Origin: JBPRGG01 sp051418075
GTDB taxonomy: Bacteria > Bacteroidota > Bacteroidia > Cytophagales > Cyclobacteriaceae
DNA length: 64,000 bases
Reading direction: 5' to 3'
Assembly: GCA_051418075.1 (NCBI GenBank)
Contig: JBPRGG010000023.1
Coordinates: forward strand, 1 to 64,000
Position numbers and translations under genes: made by a program. Below, in pieces: positions 44,698 to 54,327 of this stretch. Below the pieces are notes generated by a model. The model saw nothing but the letters and a program-made list of their open reading frames with translations. It did not search any database and was not told the origin of the DNA. Position 1 is the stretch's first letter, and every line of letters begins with the position of its first letter.

Positions 44698-45262
44698 ATA
44701 TAAGAAATTGTTCCTTGAGATATTTGATATATTTAGGGAGTTATATAGCTTTTTAATGATTTCCGATCCTTTGTGTCATAACAAAAAGTATCACCCGCCG
44801 CTGGCTGACAAAATCTCGATTATGGTAGAATGTTTTTTTATTTTTTTTCCCCTATCCTTCATTCCTCATCCTGAGCAACATCATTTCTTTAAAAAATTTG
44901 GCTAAAAATACCCGAACTTCATAAACTGGCTGACATCTTTATTGAAGTATGAAATCCCCTTACTTTGGCTTAACAAGACCCTGCAAAGAAATTAAAGGAA
45001 AATAATTTTTATAAGCAGAACAAAAATAATCGCAAAACTGAATCATATTTTCACCAAAAATTAATTGTAGTACCTTTAACAAAATCACCAATATAATGAA
45101 CTTTTTAAATCAAAAATTCATTTTTTAATCATAAACAGAGGCACTTTAACCAAAAATTCATTTATTATCATTTGTATCCTTATTAATAATATTATTAAAT
45201 TAGGACAATACTTTAGGAATATGTGAGTTCAAAAAATAAATTTCCATTTAATCAAAACTAAA
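44698..45262. other. AT-rich divergent intergenic region
   Basis: These 565 bases between two diverging genes contain no convincing coding frame. They hold the 40-base-spaced repeat pair listed separately, a polypyrimidine tract near 44830-44855 and several A/T runs. Promoters for both flanking genes should lie here, but no clean Bacteroidota -7/-33 pair was identified. Confidence 0.5.
45111..45163. repeat. direct repeat upstream of the Gfo/Idh/MocA gene
   Basis: CAAAAATTCATTT occurs at 45111-45123 and 45151-45163, exactly 40 bases apart. The similarity continues into TTAATCAT versus ATTATCAT and, on the left side, TTTAA. The downstream copy ends 99 bases before the start codon. This may be a two-site operator or a short duplication. 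Confidence 0.4.
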
Positions 45263-46606
45263 ATGAATACAAACAAGTCTCGTCGCAAGTTTATCAAAAA
45301 CACAGCCACGACTGCGGCAGCTGCCGTGACAATCCCGAATATTTTCCCATCCAGTGTTTTGGGAGCTAATGACCGGATAAATGCAGCTGTTTTAGGTGTG
45401 AATGGCAGAGGAAAAAATCATATCAGCGGGCTGATGAATCAGGAAAATGTGGTGATCACCCATTTATGCGACCCTGATATGAACATCTTGAAAGAACGTC
45501 AAAAATCCTTTAAAGATACATATAAAAAAGATGTGGCTTTAGAACAGGATTTACGTAACATAATGGATAACAAGGACATTGATGTGGTCAGTATTGCTTC
45601 ACCAAACCATTGGCATGCGTTATCTGTGATCTGGGCCTGTCAGGCCGGAAAAGATACTTACGTAGAAAAACCGGGTTCCCACAATATCTGGGAAGGAAGA
45701 AAAATGGTGGAAGCCGCCAACAAGTACAATCGCATCGTTCAGCATGGTGTACAGTTAAGAAGCTCTCCTGCCATTCAGGAAGCTGTGCAATTATTACGTG
45801 ACGGATACATTGGACGGGTTTATATGTCCCGTGGCCTGGTATTCAGATGGAGAGGTGATATTGGAGATAAGGGTTTTTCTCCGGTTCCGGAAGGCATTGA
45901 TTATGATCTTTGGACTGGCCCTGCTTCCATGAGACCATTTAGCCGTAATTTGGTACATTATAACTGGCACTGGCATTGGGATTATGGTAATGGCGATGTA
46001 GGTAACCAGGGAATTCATGAGACAGACTTGTGTATGTGGGGCCTTGATGTGGGATTACCTACTCAAATTACATCTATGGGCGGAAAATTTCTTTGGGATG
46101 ACGCTAAAGAGGTGCCTGAAGTATTAACATCCGTATATCACTATCCTGAAGAAGGTAAAATCATTCAATTTGAGGTTAGACCCTGGTGTACCAATACAGA
46201 ACAAGATGTTACAGTAGGAAATATCTTCTACGGAGAAAAAGGAATACTGGTAGTTGATGGCTATAGTAAATACAAAACCTACCTTGGAAGAGATAGGGAA
46301 CCAGGACAATCTGGTGATGATGGAGCCAGAGAAGCTTCAGGAATGGATCGCGGTGCCGGAGGAACTGACGGTCACTTTGCCAATTTTATCGAGGCTGTTC
46401 GTAAAAGAGATAAAACAATTCTGAACGGTCCGGTAGAAACCGCACATTTATCCTCAGGGTTAGCACATTTAGGAAACATCGCTTATCGTCTGAATAAGGT
46501 GCTGACTTTTGATCCAAGTGCTGAAAGATTTGTGAATGATCCTGAAGCCGATAAGATGTTGACCAGGAACTATCGTGCTCCATACATTATCCCTGATTAT
46601 GTATAA
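45263..46606 (+). CDS. Tat-exported Gfo/Idh/MocA family oxidoreductase
   Basis: This 447-residue protein has a twin-arginine leader (SRRKFIKNTATTAAAA, residues 5-20). A Rossmann domain follows with GVNGRGKNH and the family motif YVEKPGSHNIWEG, where the Glu-Lys-Pro Lys is catalytic. The C-terminal alpha/beta domain has NWHWHWDYGNGDVGNQGIHETD. Such enzymes act on sugars or inositols with tightly bound NAD(P) in the periplasm. It is a single-gene unit with its own strong terminator. Its substrate is unknown; it may belong to glycan breakdown. Confidence 0.9.
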   Translation: MNTNKSRRKFIKNTATTAAAAVTIPNIFPSSVLGANDRINAAVLGVNGRGKNHISGLMNQENVVITHLCDPDMNILKERQKSFKDTYKKDVALEQDLRNIMDNKDIDVVSIASPNHWHALSVIWACQAGKDTYVEKPGSHNIWEGRKMVEAANKYNRIVQHGVQLRSSPAIQEAVQLLRDGYIGRVYMSRGLVFRWRGDIGDKGFSPVPEGIDYDLWTGPASMRPFSRNLVHYNWHWHWDYGNGDVGNQGIHETDLCMWGLDVGLPTQITSMGGKFLWDDAKEVPEVLTSVYHYPEEGKIIQFEVRPWCTNTEQDVTVGNIFYGEKGILVVDGYSKYKTYLGRDREPGQSGDDGAREASGMDRGAGGTDGHFANFIEAVRKRDKTILNGPVETAHLSSGLAHLGNIAYRLNKVLTFDPSAERFVNDPEADKMLTRNYRAPYIIPDYV

Positions 46607-46630
46607 TGAGCATTGGTTATAAATTAAATG

Positions 46631-46660
46631 AGGCTGCCTTTTTGGGCAGCCTTTTTTTTA
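46631..46660 (+). terminator. intrinsic terminator of the oxidoreductase gene
   Basis: AGGCTGCC and GGGCAGCCT form a stem of eight or more pairs around a short T-rich loop (46631-46651), followed by eight or nine T. It lies 25 bases past the stop codon. Confidence 0.9.
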
Positions 46661-46728
46661 TTAGGCAGATAAATCAGATCCATTCAGCATGACTGAAATC
46701 ATCATGCGTTTATGACTATGAAGCACAG

Positions 46729-46770
46729 GACTAGCGGACCACTAGTCGTACTTGTTAGGATCCGCTAGTC
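46729..46770. repeat. inverted repeat GACTAGCGGA...TCCGCTAGTC
   Basis: GACTAGCGGA at 46729-46738 is a perfect inverted copy of TCCGCTAGTC at 46761-46770. A second CTAGTC in between (46742-46747) also pairs with the left arm, so two alternative hairpins are possible. It is in the gap between two converging genes, beyond the terminator. It looks like a REP-type element or a second terminator stem without a T run. Confidence 0.5.
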
Positions 46771-46806
46771 GGTTAGGTAATGACCTGAAAGTTATTGATC
46801 TGCACT

Positions 46807-48342
46807 TTACCAAATCCTTTCCACTTCACCTATCCTGATATTTTGCATGCTTATATTTTCTGCTTCCAACGAAATTTCATTATAAACTTCATTGGGAAAG
46901 AACAAAGAAGACATCACCACCTGACCACCATCAGCAAAAAGCTCCACTGAACCTACATCCACTAACAGAACCAAGTCTATGGGGCCATCCGCAGAAAGTC
47001 TGGGGGCTTCATTTTTCTGAGGAAACTGCTGGTTAAATGATCGTTTGCCAGATTGATTACGGTCAATGAAAAACTGGTTCTTTTCCGCATTGAAACCAAT
47101 CAGCAAGTATTCATCCAGCGAATTGCTCAGACGAATGGTAAAATCTTTGGGCTCTGCCTCCAGTTGCAGTTTGAAGGTAGAAGAGGAAAAATCCAGCTGC
47201 CGGGTCAGCGAATAATTGTTGTCTATCGTGACCTCATCCAAATTTTTATATTCATTCACAATCGATTCAAATTCCTGTACCGGTTTGGATATAACGTAAT
47301 ATTGCTGATTCACCTGTTCCAGGTTCAGTTCCCTGGATATGGTCATAGCGCTACGCCAGCGATAAGTAGGCACCACAGTGGCATAGGCCCAGTTACTCAT
47401 CCAGCCAATAAACAATCGGCGATCGGTTACATTAGACCAGCTTACTCCGGCGTAATTATCCGGACCGTAATCCAGCCAGCGTATATCCTCATGATCGGCC
47501 GTAAAGGTTTGTCCATCAAAATCTCCCACGAAATACTGGGTGGCAGAACCACCATTGGGTCCTCCCGGATTTATACTGACCAGCATGATCCATTTGGTGG
47601 TATTTCCATCAGATAAGGGAAACAGATCCGGACATTCCCAAACCCCACCATGCGCTCCCAGATCAGTGCCAAATTCGCTTTCCATCTTCCATTCTTTTAA
47701 ATCAGGAGAAGAATACAGATGTACCCGGTCCTTTACGGCCAGCACCATCACCCATTTCTGGTCTTCTTCATACCAGAAAACCTTGGGATCCCGATAGTCC
47801 CTGATGCCGGGATTATCCAGTACCGGGTTTTCCTCATATTTAGTCCAGGACCTGCCTTTATCAAGGCTGTAGGCAATTCCCTGGGTTTGAAATTTGTCGC
47901 TGCCAGCTTGTTCTTTTTTAGGATCATGATAGGTAAAAACAGCTACCAGAGGTGTTTCCCCCTCAGAACCAAAGCCAGAGGTATTTTCCATATCAGCTAC
48001 CGCACTACCGGAAAAAATATAGCCCAGCGTATCCGGATAAAGGGCGATGGGCATGTTTTCCCAATGCACCAGATCTTTACTGATGGCATGTCCCCAATGC
48101 ATAGGCCCCCACACATTGTCATCGGGGTAATGCTGGTAAAAAAGATGGTATTCACCATCCAGGTATACCATGCCATTGGGATCGTTCATCCATTGTTCGG
48201 GAGGCGAGAAATGAAATTGCAGACGATGTGGTTCCCTGTATGCTCCATCTTGTTCGTCCTTATTGTCCGGGCCGGGAGAGGAGCATCCGGCCATCATTAA
48301 AACAAACCAAATTGCGGTAAAAACCAGCTGGATCTTCTTCAT
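46807..48342 (-). CDS. GH32 fructan hydrolase lipoprotein
   Basis: ATG at 48342 (MKKIQLVF) gives about 511 residues. An upstream ATG at 48387 adds 15 residues that precede the signal peptide and is unlikely. A lipoprotein signal ends at MAGC. The canonical GH32 triad is present: nucleophile Asp in WMNDPNG, transition-state stabiliser Asp in YRDPKVF and acid/base Glu in WECPDLF. A C-terminal beta-sandwich follows. The enzyme releases fructose from levan, inulin or sucrose-like ends, probably anchored in the periplasm or at the surface. It is the last gene of the fructan operon, 45 bases after the T9SS-tagged GH32 gene. Confidence 0.93.
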   Translation of the reverse strand: MKKIQLVFTAIWFVLMMAGCSSPGPDNKDEQDGAYREPHRLQFHFSPPEQWMNDPNGMVYLDGEYHLFYQHYPDDNVWGPMHWGHAISKDLVHWENMPIALYPDTLGYIFSGSAVADMENTSGFGSEGETPLVAVFTYHDPKKEQAGSDKFQTQGIAYSLDKGRSWTKYEENPVLDNPGIRDYRDPKVFWYEEDQKWVMVLAVKDRVHLYSSPDLKEWKMESEFGTDLGAHGGVWECPDLFPLSDGNTTKWIMLVSINPGGPNGGSATQYFVGDFDGQTFTADHEDIRWLDYGPDNYAGVSWSNVTDRRLFIGWMSNWAYATVVPTYRWRSAMTISRELNLEQVNQQYYVISKPVQEFESIVNEYKNLDEVTIDNNYSLTRQLDFSSSTFKLQLEAEPKDFTIRLSNSLDEYLLIGFNAEKNQFFIDRNQSGKRSFNQQFPQKNEAPRLSADGPIDLVLLVDVGSVELFADGGQVVMSSLFFPNEVYNEISLEAENISMQNIRIGEVERIW

Positions 48343-48387
48343 AATGTTATTACTTTTTATCTTTTCAAATATAGATGGTGAAACCAT

Positions 48388-50889
48388 TTAGTGTTTATAA
48401 AATTTCTTATGATATTTTTGATTGGCCGTTTCCAGATACAATAAATACATGCCGGAATGCAGACCAGAAACATCCAACCTCAAGTCAGGATTGGCATAAT
48501 TTGATATGGTAAAGGATGGAATGATCTTCCTGCCGGCTAAATCAGACACATAAACCTGTACCTTTCTGGCAGATAAACTCAAACCCTGTATTGTGAGCTG
48601 CTCACTGACCGGATTAGGAAATAATTTTACTGGTGTATTTGTCTGATCGTACCATCCCAATACATTTTCATCTTTAAATTTATTGGGAAGGTCTTCAGGC
48701 GCGCATACCGAGGTGTTACTGACCATATCCTGATCTTTCAATTGCCAGGCATTTAGTTGCACCAGGTTTATATCACCACCCTGGGCAACTATATCCACCT
48801 GCCTGCTATCAGGCAGGGTCGGATAAACTCTGCTGGCAAAAGTGGAAAGTTGATCCACAAAGACTTCAACTACAGATTTATCCAGAAAGATCCGTACCTC
48901 CAGGGTGTCATTTCTGGGAAAAAAATAGTTGCCTTGCTGGTAATTTTTGGTTACCTCGGGCGAAAGAGACGAATTCCGCCGGTCAAGACCAATCTGATGC
49001 TTATCCGGGTCAAAAACGATCCTGGTTACTTCCCGGTCTGAACCATATAACTGAATCTCAAAACTATCTGCCTGATCCGGTATGATTTTAAATTGTAATT
49101 CAAGGGTATTCCCGGATATTCCCGGTAAATTCTGCATTCGGTCTGGTTCAATCACCTGGTTTTCTATTTGAGCTACCTGTTCACCTCTGAGCCGGCATAA
49201 ATGGGGATGCGGAATTTGTCCAATCCTTCCATCCTCCAGGATACGCCAGACCCGGGGAAGACTGTAAAGGTGGGTCCATCCGGCCTCATCCTGGGCCTTA
49301 GAACTTCGGGTTTCGGGAATGATGCCTATAGCAGTAAGTCTGCCCTCCTGATCGTATTGAATCGATGGGGCCAGAAAAGGGCCGTTTATCAAATCGAGGC
49401 GGTGAGGCATTTCATGATCTGGTTCAAAACGGCCACCCTCCCAATTGCCTGTCCAGTATAATGTTTCAGCCGGACTACCTTCCCAGGGAACCGTATTGAT
49501 CAGCAAAAGGAATCTGCCTTCTTCCAGTTTGATGAAGGCAGGCATTTCCCAAAAACGACCGGAAGTTTCTAATTTACCGAAATAAAGTGGAGTAGCCAGT
49601 TCCCAATCCACCAGGTTTGTGGATTTATAGGTCATCAGGATGCCACCCACATGATGAATACCTGACCCAACGATCATATACCAGGTATCCTGATGCTTCC
49701 ATACAAATGGATCCCTGAAGTCCATATGATTGTATTGATCTGGAGGACTGGCAATTACAGGATTGTCCGGATGCTTTTCCCATTTTTTTAATTCATTATC
49801 TACCGGATAAGCCAGGCCAATACCGGCTTTTACCCCATCTACACCGGTATAAAAAGCCACTACGCCTCCTGTATCGTTTTTCACCGTATGACCGGACCAG
49901 ATACCTTGCTGATCCCAGCCTGGCTCCGGGGCCAGGGCAATGGGCATTTCTTCCCAGGTAACCAAATCCCGGCTTCTGAGGTGGCCCCAATGCATATGCG
50001 TATGATAAGGGCCGTTTGGGTTTTTTTGGTAAAATAAATGATAATAGCCCTGCTGATAAATCAGTCCATAAGGTTCATTGGTCCAATGGCTGGGAGGCAT
50101 GGCATGATACACAGGTCGGTGGGGGTCATCTGCATGACGAGTATCATGAACTTGAAGTTGGGGAGCCTGACCGGGTAAATGATCCAGGTACCGTTGAAGC
50201 AACTCAGACTCATTATAAATCCCTGTGTAAATTTTTACTTCATCAATGATCCCGTTAAAGGCACCGGTAGGCCATAAGTCGGCATAGTAATTTGTTTCGT
50301 TATGCAATCCTATCTTTAGTGGCACTTCGGCCGGTAACAATTCAAAGTCTTTGGGTATCGACTCATAATGAAAATGCCGGCCATTTAAGCCCACGCTTAT
50401 TTGATCTTTCTGTCGGTCAATACGGGCACTGATCAGGTTCCATTGATACTTGGGCATCACCACCGGCAACCAGGCACTATATATTTGATCAGGCGTTCGT
50501 AAAACCAAAGCAAGATGACCATATTTCCCGATTTCCAGGCCGAATCCCTGTTTTCCCTGTTGCTGATTAATGATCACTGCCGTTTCAGTTGGATAGGCTT
50601 CGGTGGCTATCCAGGCGGTGATAGTGAGGCTGTTGGTGTCTGCTGGCATAGTAAAATCGCCGCTGGCCCAGGTAGAAAATCCATCCAGCCGCAAAGCATT
50701 GCCCTCCACTCCCGGCACCCATTCAGGTTGATCATAATTATTGGTTACTGCATATTCATTTCCACTGATCTTTTCCCATGTAACTTGTCCATTGGTTTCA
50801 TCCAGGGGCCAATATCCCACCAATTCAGGAGGCTTTCCCCAACCTTCTAAACATGTAAAAAAGCAGAATATGAATATCGTCCTGAACAT
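48388..50889 (-). CDS. LamG-GH32 protein with type IX secretion signal
   Basis: This 833-residue protein has a signal peptide (about residues 1-18) and a LamG/concanavalin-like domain (about 22-235). The GH32 five-blade propeller and sandwich follow (about 260-720), and a T9SS type A sorting domain (about 754-833, starting with FPNPVSEQL) ends the chain. The stabiliser Asp is in FRDPF (Asp393) and the acid/base Glu in FWEMPAF (Glu448). The nucleophile position reads WTNEPYG with Glu272 instead of Asp. The T9SS signal directs it to the cell surface or medium, so it is probably the first enzyme to meet fructan. The altered nucleophile could mean a changed or lost hydrolysis mechanism. Confidence 0.9.
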   Translation of the reverse strand: MFRTIFIFCFFTCLEGWGKPPELVGYWPLDETNGQVTWEKISGNEYAVTNNYDQPEWVPGVEGNALRLDGFSTWASGDFTMPADTNSLTITAWIATEAYPTETAVIINQQQGKQGFGLEIGKYGHLALVLRTPDQIYSAWLPVVMPKYQWNLISARIDRQKDQISVGLNGRHFHYESIPKDFELLPAEVPLKIGLHNETNYYADLWPTGAFNGIIDEVKIYTGIYNESELLQRYLDHLPGQAPQLQVHDTRHADDPHRPVYHAMPPSHWTNEPYGLIYQQGYYHLFYQKNPNGPYHTHMHWGHLRSRDLVTWEEMPIALAPEPGWDQQGIWSGHTVKNDTGGVVAFYTGVDGVKAGIGLAYPVDNELKKWEKHPDNPVIASPPDQYNHMDFRDPFVWKHQDTWYMIVGSGIHHVGGILMTYKSTNLVDWELATPLYFGKLETSGRFWEMPAFIKLEEGRFLLLINTVPWEGSPAETLYWTGNWEGGRFEPDHEMPHRLDLINGPFLAPSIQYDQEGRLTAIGIIPETRSSKAQDEAGWTHLYSLPRVWRILEDGRIGQIPHPHLCRLRGEQVAQIENQVIEPDRMQNLPGISGNTLELQFKIIPDQADSFEIQLYGSDREVTRIVFDPDKHQIGLDRRNSSLSPEVTKNYQQGNYFFPRNDTLEVRIFLDKSVVEVFVDQLSTFASRVYPTLPDSRQVDIVAQGGDINLVQLNAWQLKDQDMVSNTSVCAPEDLPNKFKDENVLGWYDQTNTPVKLFPNPVSEQLTIQGLSLSARKVQVYVSDLAGRKIIPSFTISNYANPDLRLDVSGLHSGMYLLYLETANQKYHKKFYKH

Positions 50890-50944
50890 AAGGCTATAAA
50901 AAGAGGAACCTGTATATCAAAAACAGGTTCCGGTAAAATGATGA

Positions 50945-52078
50945 TTATTTTTCTTTGGTAGCTAAATAGATCAGAATATTTTCGGTGATCTGATACACAT
51001 TATCCATAAAAGTATTTTCCCCCTGGGTAGATAAGAAATCATAGGCACCAGCGCTAAAAGCCACTACTTTACCCTGCTGTTCATTACCAGGAAATTCAGC
51101 CATCAGCACCAGGACGTTGTGATCTTTATCCCATTCAGTAGAAGCCAGATCCACACCATAAGTGGGAAAATCAAAATCCTCCATCCACACGGCCCACCAG
51201 GCTTTATTATCTTTTCTCCAGGCTCCTCCACTGATCAGGAAGGCTACATCTTCTTCAGCCTTACGCAAATCCTGAAAAATAGGATGATCGGTATGTCCCT
51301 TAAAGCTGATGCCCCAGTTATCCGGATTTTCAAATTCAGCCGGTGCCCCACCAGTTTCATTAGGACCATCTCCCGGCTCCACAACACCTAATGGCTCCAG
51401 GTATTGAGTGGCAAAACCACTCAGATAGATACCGCCTCCATTATTCCTGAAATTAGCCAGAGCTTCTGTCACAGCCGGATCCAGGGCTACTGGGGGCAGG
51501 GCAAAATCTCCATCAGCCAGATCATAGGAAGTATCATAATGCCACCATACTACGTCAATTTCTTCCAGCACTGATGGATTGGCCGCCAATTGATTAAAAC
51601 CCATATACTGACCCAGGTCAAAAGTATTGATTGCCCATAAAGCGGCAGCTTTTTCATCTTCATTGGCAATGCTGTTTACCGCATCTCCTGTACCTAACAC
51701 CAACAAACGGGTAGATTTGGTATCCATGGCTCCCAGTTCCACAGTTACCAGGTAAGATTTACTTTCGCCACCATTGGAAATGGTAAATTCTACCGGCGAG
51801 GTAAAATCTACCGGCTCACCCGATGGTGGACTAATTTGTGAGCCATAAGAGGCATGTACCTGAGGGATCAAAGCAGTCAGATCAGCATAAACAGGCACTT
51901 CCAGATCGATGGTTCCGTTAGCCCGGTCAACTACTCCTTTGGCTTCCGGGTTAACCACTTTAAATTCAATTAATTCCGGTGCTATGACAGGTAATTCATT
52001 CATACCACTTTCATCGCAGGCAGAACTAAAAATGCTTATCACAAGCACTATCCAAAAACTAGTGAATATTCTTTTCAT
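50945..52078 (-). CDS. DUF4960 surface lipoprotein, probable fructan-binding protein
   Basis: This 377-residue lipoprotein has a signal ending at SSAC (about Cys21), an Ig-like/DUF5018-like N-terminal part (about 35-125) and a DUF4960 domain (about 130-375). DUF4960 is the domain of the levan-binding surface protein BT1761 of Bacteroides thetaiotaomicron. The place between two GH32 genes and after SusC/SusD fits a surface glycan-binding protein that captures fructan for SusC/D import. The assignment rests on remembered domain similarity and position. Confidence 0.78.
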   Translation of the reverse strand: MKRIFTSFWIVLVISIFSSACDESGMNELPVIAPELIEFKVVNPEAKGVVDRANGTIDLEVPVYADLTALIPQVHASYGSQISPPSGEPVDFTSPVEFTISNGGESKSYLVTVELGAMDTKSTRLLVLGTGDAVNSIANEDEKAAALWAINTFDLGQYMGFNQLAANPSVLEEIDVVWWHYDTSYDLADGDFALPPVALDPAVTEALANFRNNGGGIYLSGFATQYLEPLGVVEPGDGPNETGGAPAEFENPDNWGISFKGHTDHPIFQDLRKAEEDVAFLISGGAWRKDNKAWWAVWMEDFDFPTYGVDLASTEWDKDHNVLVLMAEFPGNEQQGKVVAFSAGAYDFLSTQGENTFMDNVYQITENILIYLATKEK

Positions 52079-52116
52079 GATTTTATTAATTTAAATAGTA
52101 GTAATTGCATATATTT

Positions 52117-54294
52117 TCACCAAACAACTTGATTATTGCTGGACTTCATTTTCCATACTTTGGCTTCCAGCAGTTGAACAGATCCTTCCTGGCTAAATAA
52201 CTCCACCTGATTACTAAGGGGGCTTTGGGGAAAGATCCGGGTAGTAAAGGCATCTTCATCATTGATAAATCCTTCAATGACTGAACCATCGATAAAAAGA
52301 CGAAGACTGACCTTTTCATTTTTCTTCAGCTTATACTTTCCTGACCTGGTATCGAGGGGAATAAATGGCCTTTGGCTGGACTGTGTCCTGTCAACGGTCC
52401 ATTCTTCCTGATCAAAATTGTAGTACAATCTGGTCATTTCCCGACGATCCGGGCTCATACCGAGTATGAGACCAAACTGATTTCCTTCCGGAATAAGTTC
52501 CAGATAGATCTCCAGTTGATGATCTCCCCGGGCTAATGAAATTGATTTCCCTGGTTTTACCTCCTGGGGTTGAATATTATTTTCAGCATACCTGAGGCTG
52601 GTTAAAGCTGGCAAGGGTTGTTGCGTAATCTTATTTCCTTTCAGCTGCCAGACCCGTGGAATGCTGTAAAGATGGGTCCAACCCTGGTTCAACTGTGCCT
52701 GGGGATGGGTTTCATCAGGAATAATTCCTATGGCCACTGTCTGTCCAGAGGCATCTTTCGTAACAGAAGGAGACAAAAACCGATTGATCACTTCCAGACG
52801 TTTCGGCTGAAGATCATCCGGCACAAATTTTTCTTCCTTAAAATCTCCTGTCCAGTATAATGCCACAGCGGGATTTCCCTGATGAGGTACTTTATTCACC
52901 AACAGAATATATTTGTCGCCCATTTTCCGGAAAACAGGCATTTCCCAAAATACGCCGGAATCATCCTGCTCCGGGTCTCCGGTGAAAAGTGGATGCAGGT
53001 ATTTCCAGTCTTTCAAATTATCTGAGCGGTAAAGCAGCACCGTGCCTTTCTCTATGCCTTCCTCTACCAGTCCAAAGCCGATGATCATATACCAGGTGTC
53101 ATCCTCCTGCCAGACAATCGGATCCCTGAAATCTATGCGTTCAAAATGAGCAGGGGGACCTTTAACCACAGGATTGCCTTCATATTTCTGCCAATTGATC
53201 AAATTCTCATCCCGGGGGAAAGCCAGGTTCATGCCAAAGGTCTGTCCATCATTGCCGGTATACATAATTACCGGTTGGCCCTGCTCATCCATGAAGGCGT
53301 GCCCAGACCAGATCCCCATCCGGTCATATTCAGGTTCCGGAGTCAAAACCGGCTGGTGTTCAGTCCAGTGGATCAGATCAGGACTACTAAAATGGCCCCA
53401 GTTGATCTGGCCCAGATACAGGTTGGTGCCATTTTTCTGATTAAAAATATGATATCTATCCTGATAATGGATCAGGCCATGGGTTTCATTGGTCCAGTTG
53501 GCCGCCGGCAAAAGATGGTATTTGGGACGGTTGAAGTCGTCCTGGAATCGCACTGCAGGTATGGCTAAATCAGGTTTTTGCCCTGGCCCCCTGGTCTTAT
53601 ACAAGTTTTTTACCTGTTCAGCTGTTAAAGCTTGGTTCCAAAGGCTCACCTCATCCATTATCCCATTTAAATGGGATACCGGAAAGTAATTGTAAAGATG
53701 TTTATCCCGGTAAGATCTTCCCAGAATGACTTCAGACAGTTGGCTGGAAAAGTTATTTCCAAGTGATAATGTAGCCAACCGGTTGCCATTAAGGTAAAGT
53801 ATTGCTTTATCCTGATCAACCGTAAGCAGTACCTGGTTCCATTCAAATTTTTCTATGATTTCCTGTCCCGGCTGATAGTTTTCTATTCCCTGATCAGTCT
53901 GACCGATCAGAATCCGGCCAAACAAATCCACCTCTGCCGAGATCCATTGGTTCCCCGACTGATCGGCCAGAGTGAAAAAGCCGGCTGTATCGGTGGGATA
54001 AGTTTCAAGCGCATACCAGCCACCAAGGCTAAAAGATTCCGGTAATCGAACCGGAAGTTCTCCTTTGACATAGGAAGAATAACCATCCAGTCTCAGCCCG
54101 GTACCATCGATGCCCCTGACGTATTCAGGATTTTCAAAATTGCTGAATATGGTAAACAACTGACCTGATACAGACTCCCTGGTTACCAGGGCATCCTGTC
54201 GGTTAAAACTCCATTGTACTATTTGCTCCGGTTCATTGAATCCAAATGCCCAGGCAGCCAGTATGCTTAAAATAAATTGAATATGAATGATCAT
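52117..54294 (-). CDS. LamG-GH32 fructan-active protein
   Basis: This 725-residue protein has an N-terminal hydrophobic signal (about residues 3-18), a LamG-like domain (about 25-235) and a GH32 module (about 250-720). There is no T9SS tail. The stabiliser Asp is in FRDPI (Asp391) and the acid/base Glu in FWEMPVF (Glu451). The nucleophile position reads WTNETHG with Glu270. It is a paralogue of the T9SS-tagged protein two genes downstream, sharing the domain order and the Asp-to-Glu change. It lies 33 bases after susD. It may be a fructan hydrolase or a binding-only relative. Confidence 0.88.
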   Translation of the reverse strand: MIIHIQFILSILAAWAFGFNEPEQIVQWSFNRQDALVTRESVSGQLFTIFSNFENPEYVRGIDGTGLRLDGYSSYVKGELPVRLPESFSLGGWYALETYPTDTAGFFTLADQSGNQWISAEVDLFGRILIGQTDQGIENYQPGQEIIEKFEWNQVLLTVDQDKAILYLNGNRLATLSLGNNFSSQLSEVILGRSYRDKHLYNYFPVSHLNGIMDEVSLWNQALTAEQVKNLYKTRGPGQKPDLAIPAVRFQDDFNRPKYHLLPAANWTNETHGLIHYQDRYHIFNQKNGTNLYLGQINWGHFSSPDLIHWTEHQPVLTPEPEYDRMGIWSGHAFMDEQGQPVIMYTGNDGQTFGMNLAFPRDENLINWQKYEGNPVVKGPPAHFERIDFRDPIVWQEDDTWYMIIGFGLVEEGIEKGTVLLYRSDNLKDWKYLHPLFTGDPEQDDSGVFWEMPVFRKMGDKYILLVNKVPHQGNPAVALYWTGDFKEEKFVPDDLQPKRLEVINRFLSPSVTKDASGQTVAIGIIPDETHPQAQLNQGWTHLYSIPRVWQLKGNKITQQPLPALTSLRYAENNIQPQEVKPGKSISLARGDHQLEIYLELIPEGNQFGLILGMSPDRREMTRLYYNFDQEEWTVDRTQSSQRPFIPLDTRSGKYKLKKNEKVSLRLFIDGSVIEGFINDEDAFTTRIFPQSPLSNQVELFSQEGSVQLLEAKVWKMKSSNNQVVW

Positions 54295-54327
54295 ATTATT
54301 TTGCTTGAAACATTAAACACCACTTAT

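Noticed and set aside
47053..48300. Two plus-strand frames of about 190 codons each inside the GH32 lipoprotein gene
   Set aside because: They mirror conserved GH32 coding sequence and have no signal, domain or ribosome site.
53146..53568. A 140-codon plus-strand frame inside the LamG-GH32 gene
   Set aside because: It is antisense to GH32 motifs, and similar antisense frames occur in the other GH32 genes because of shared codon patterns.
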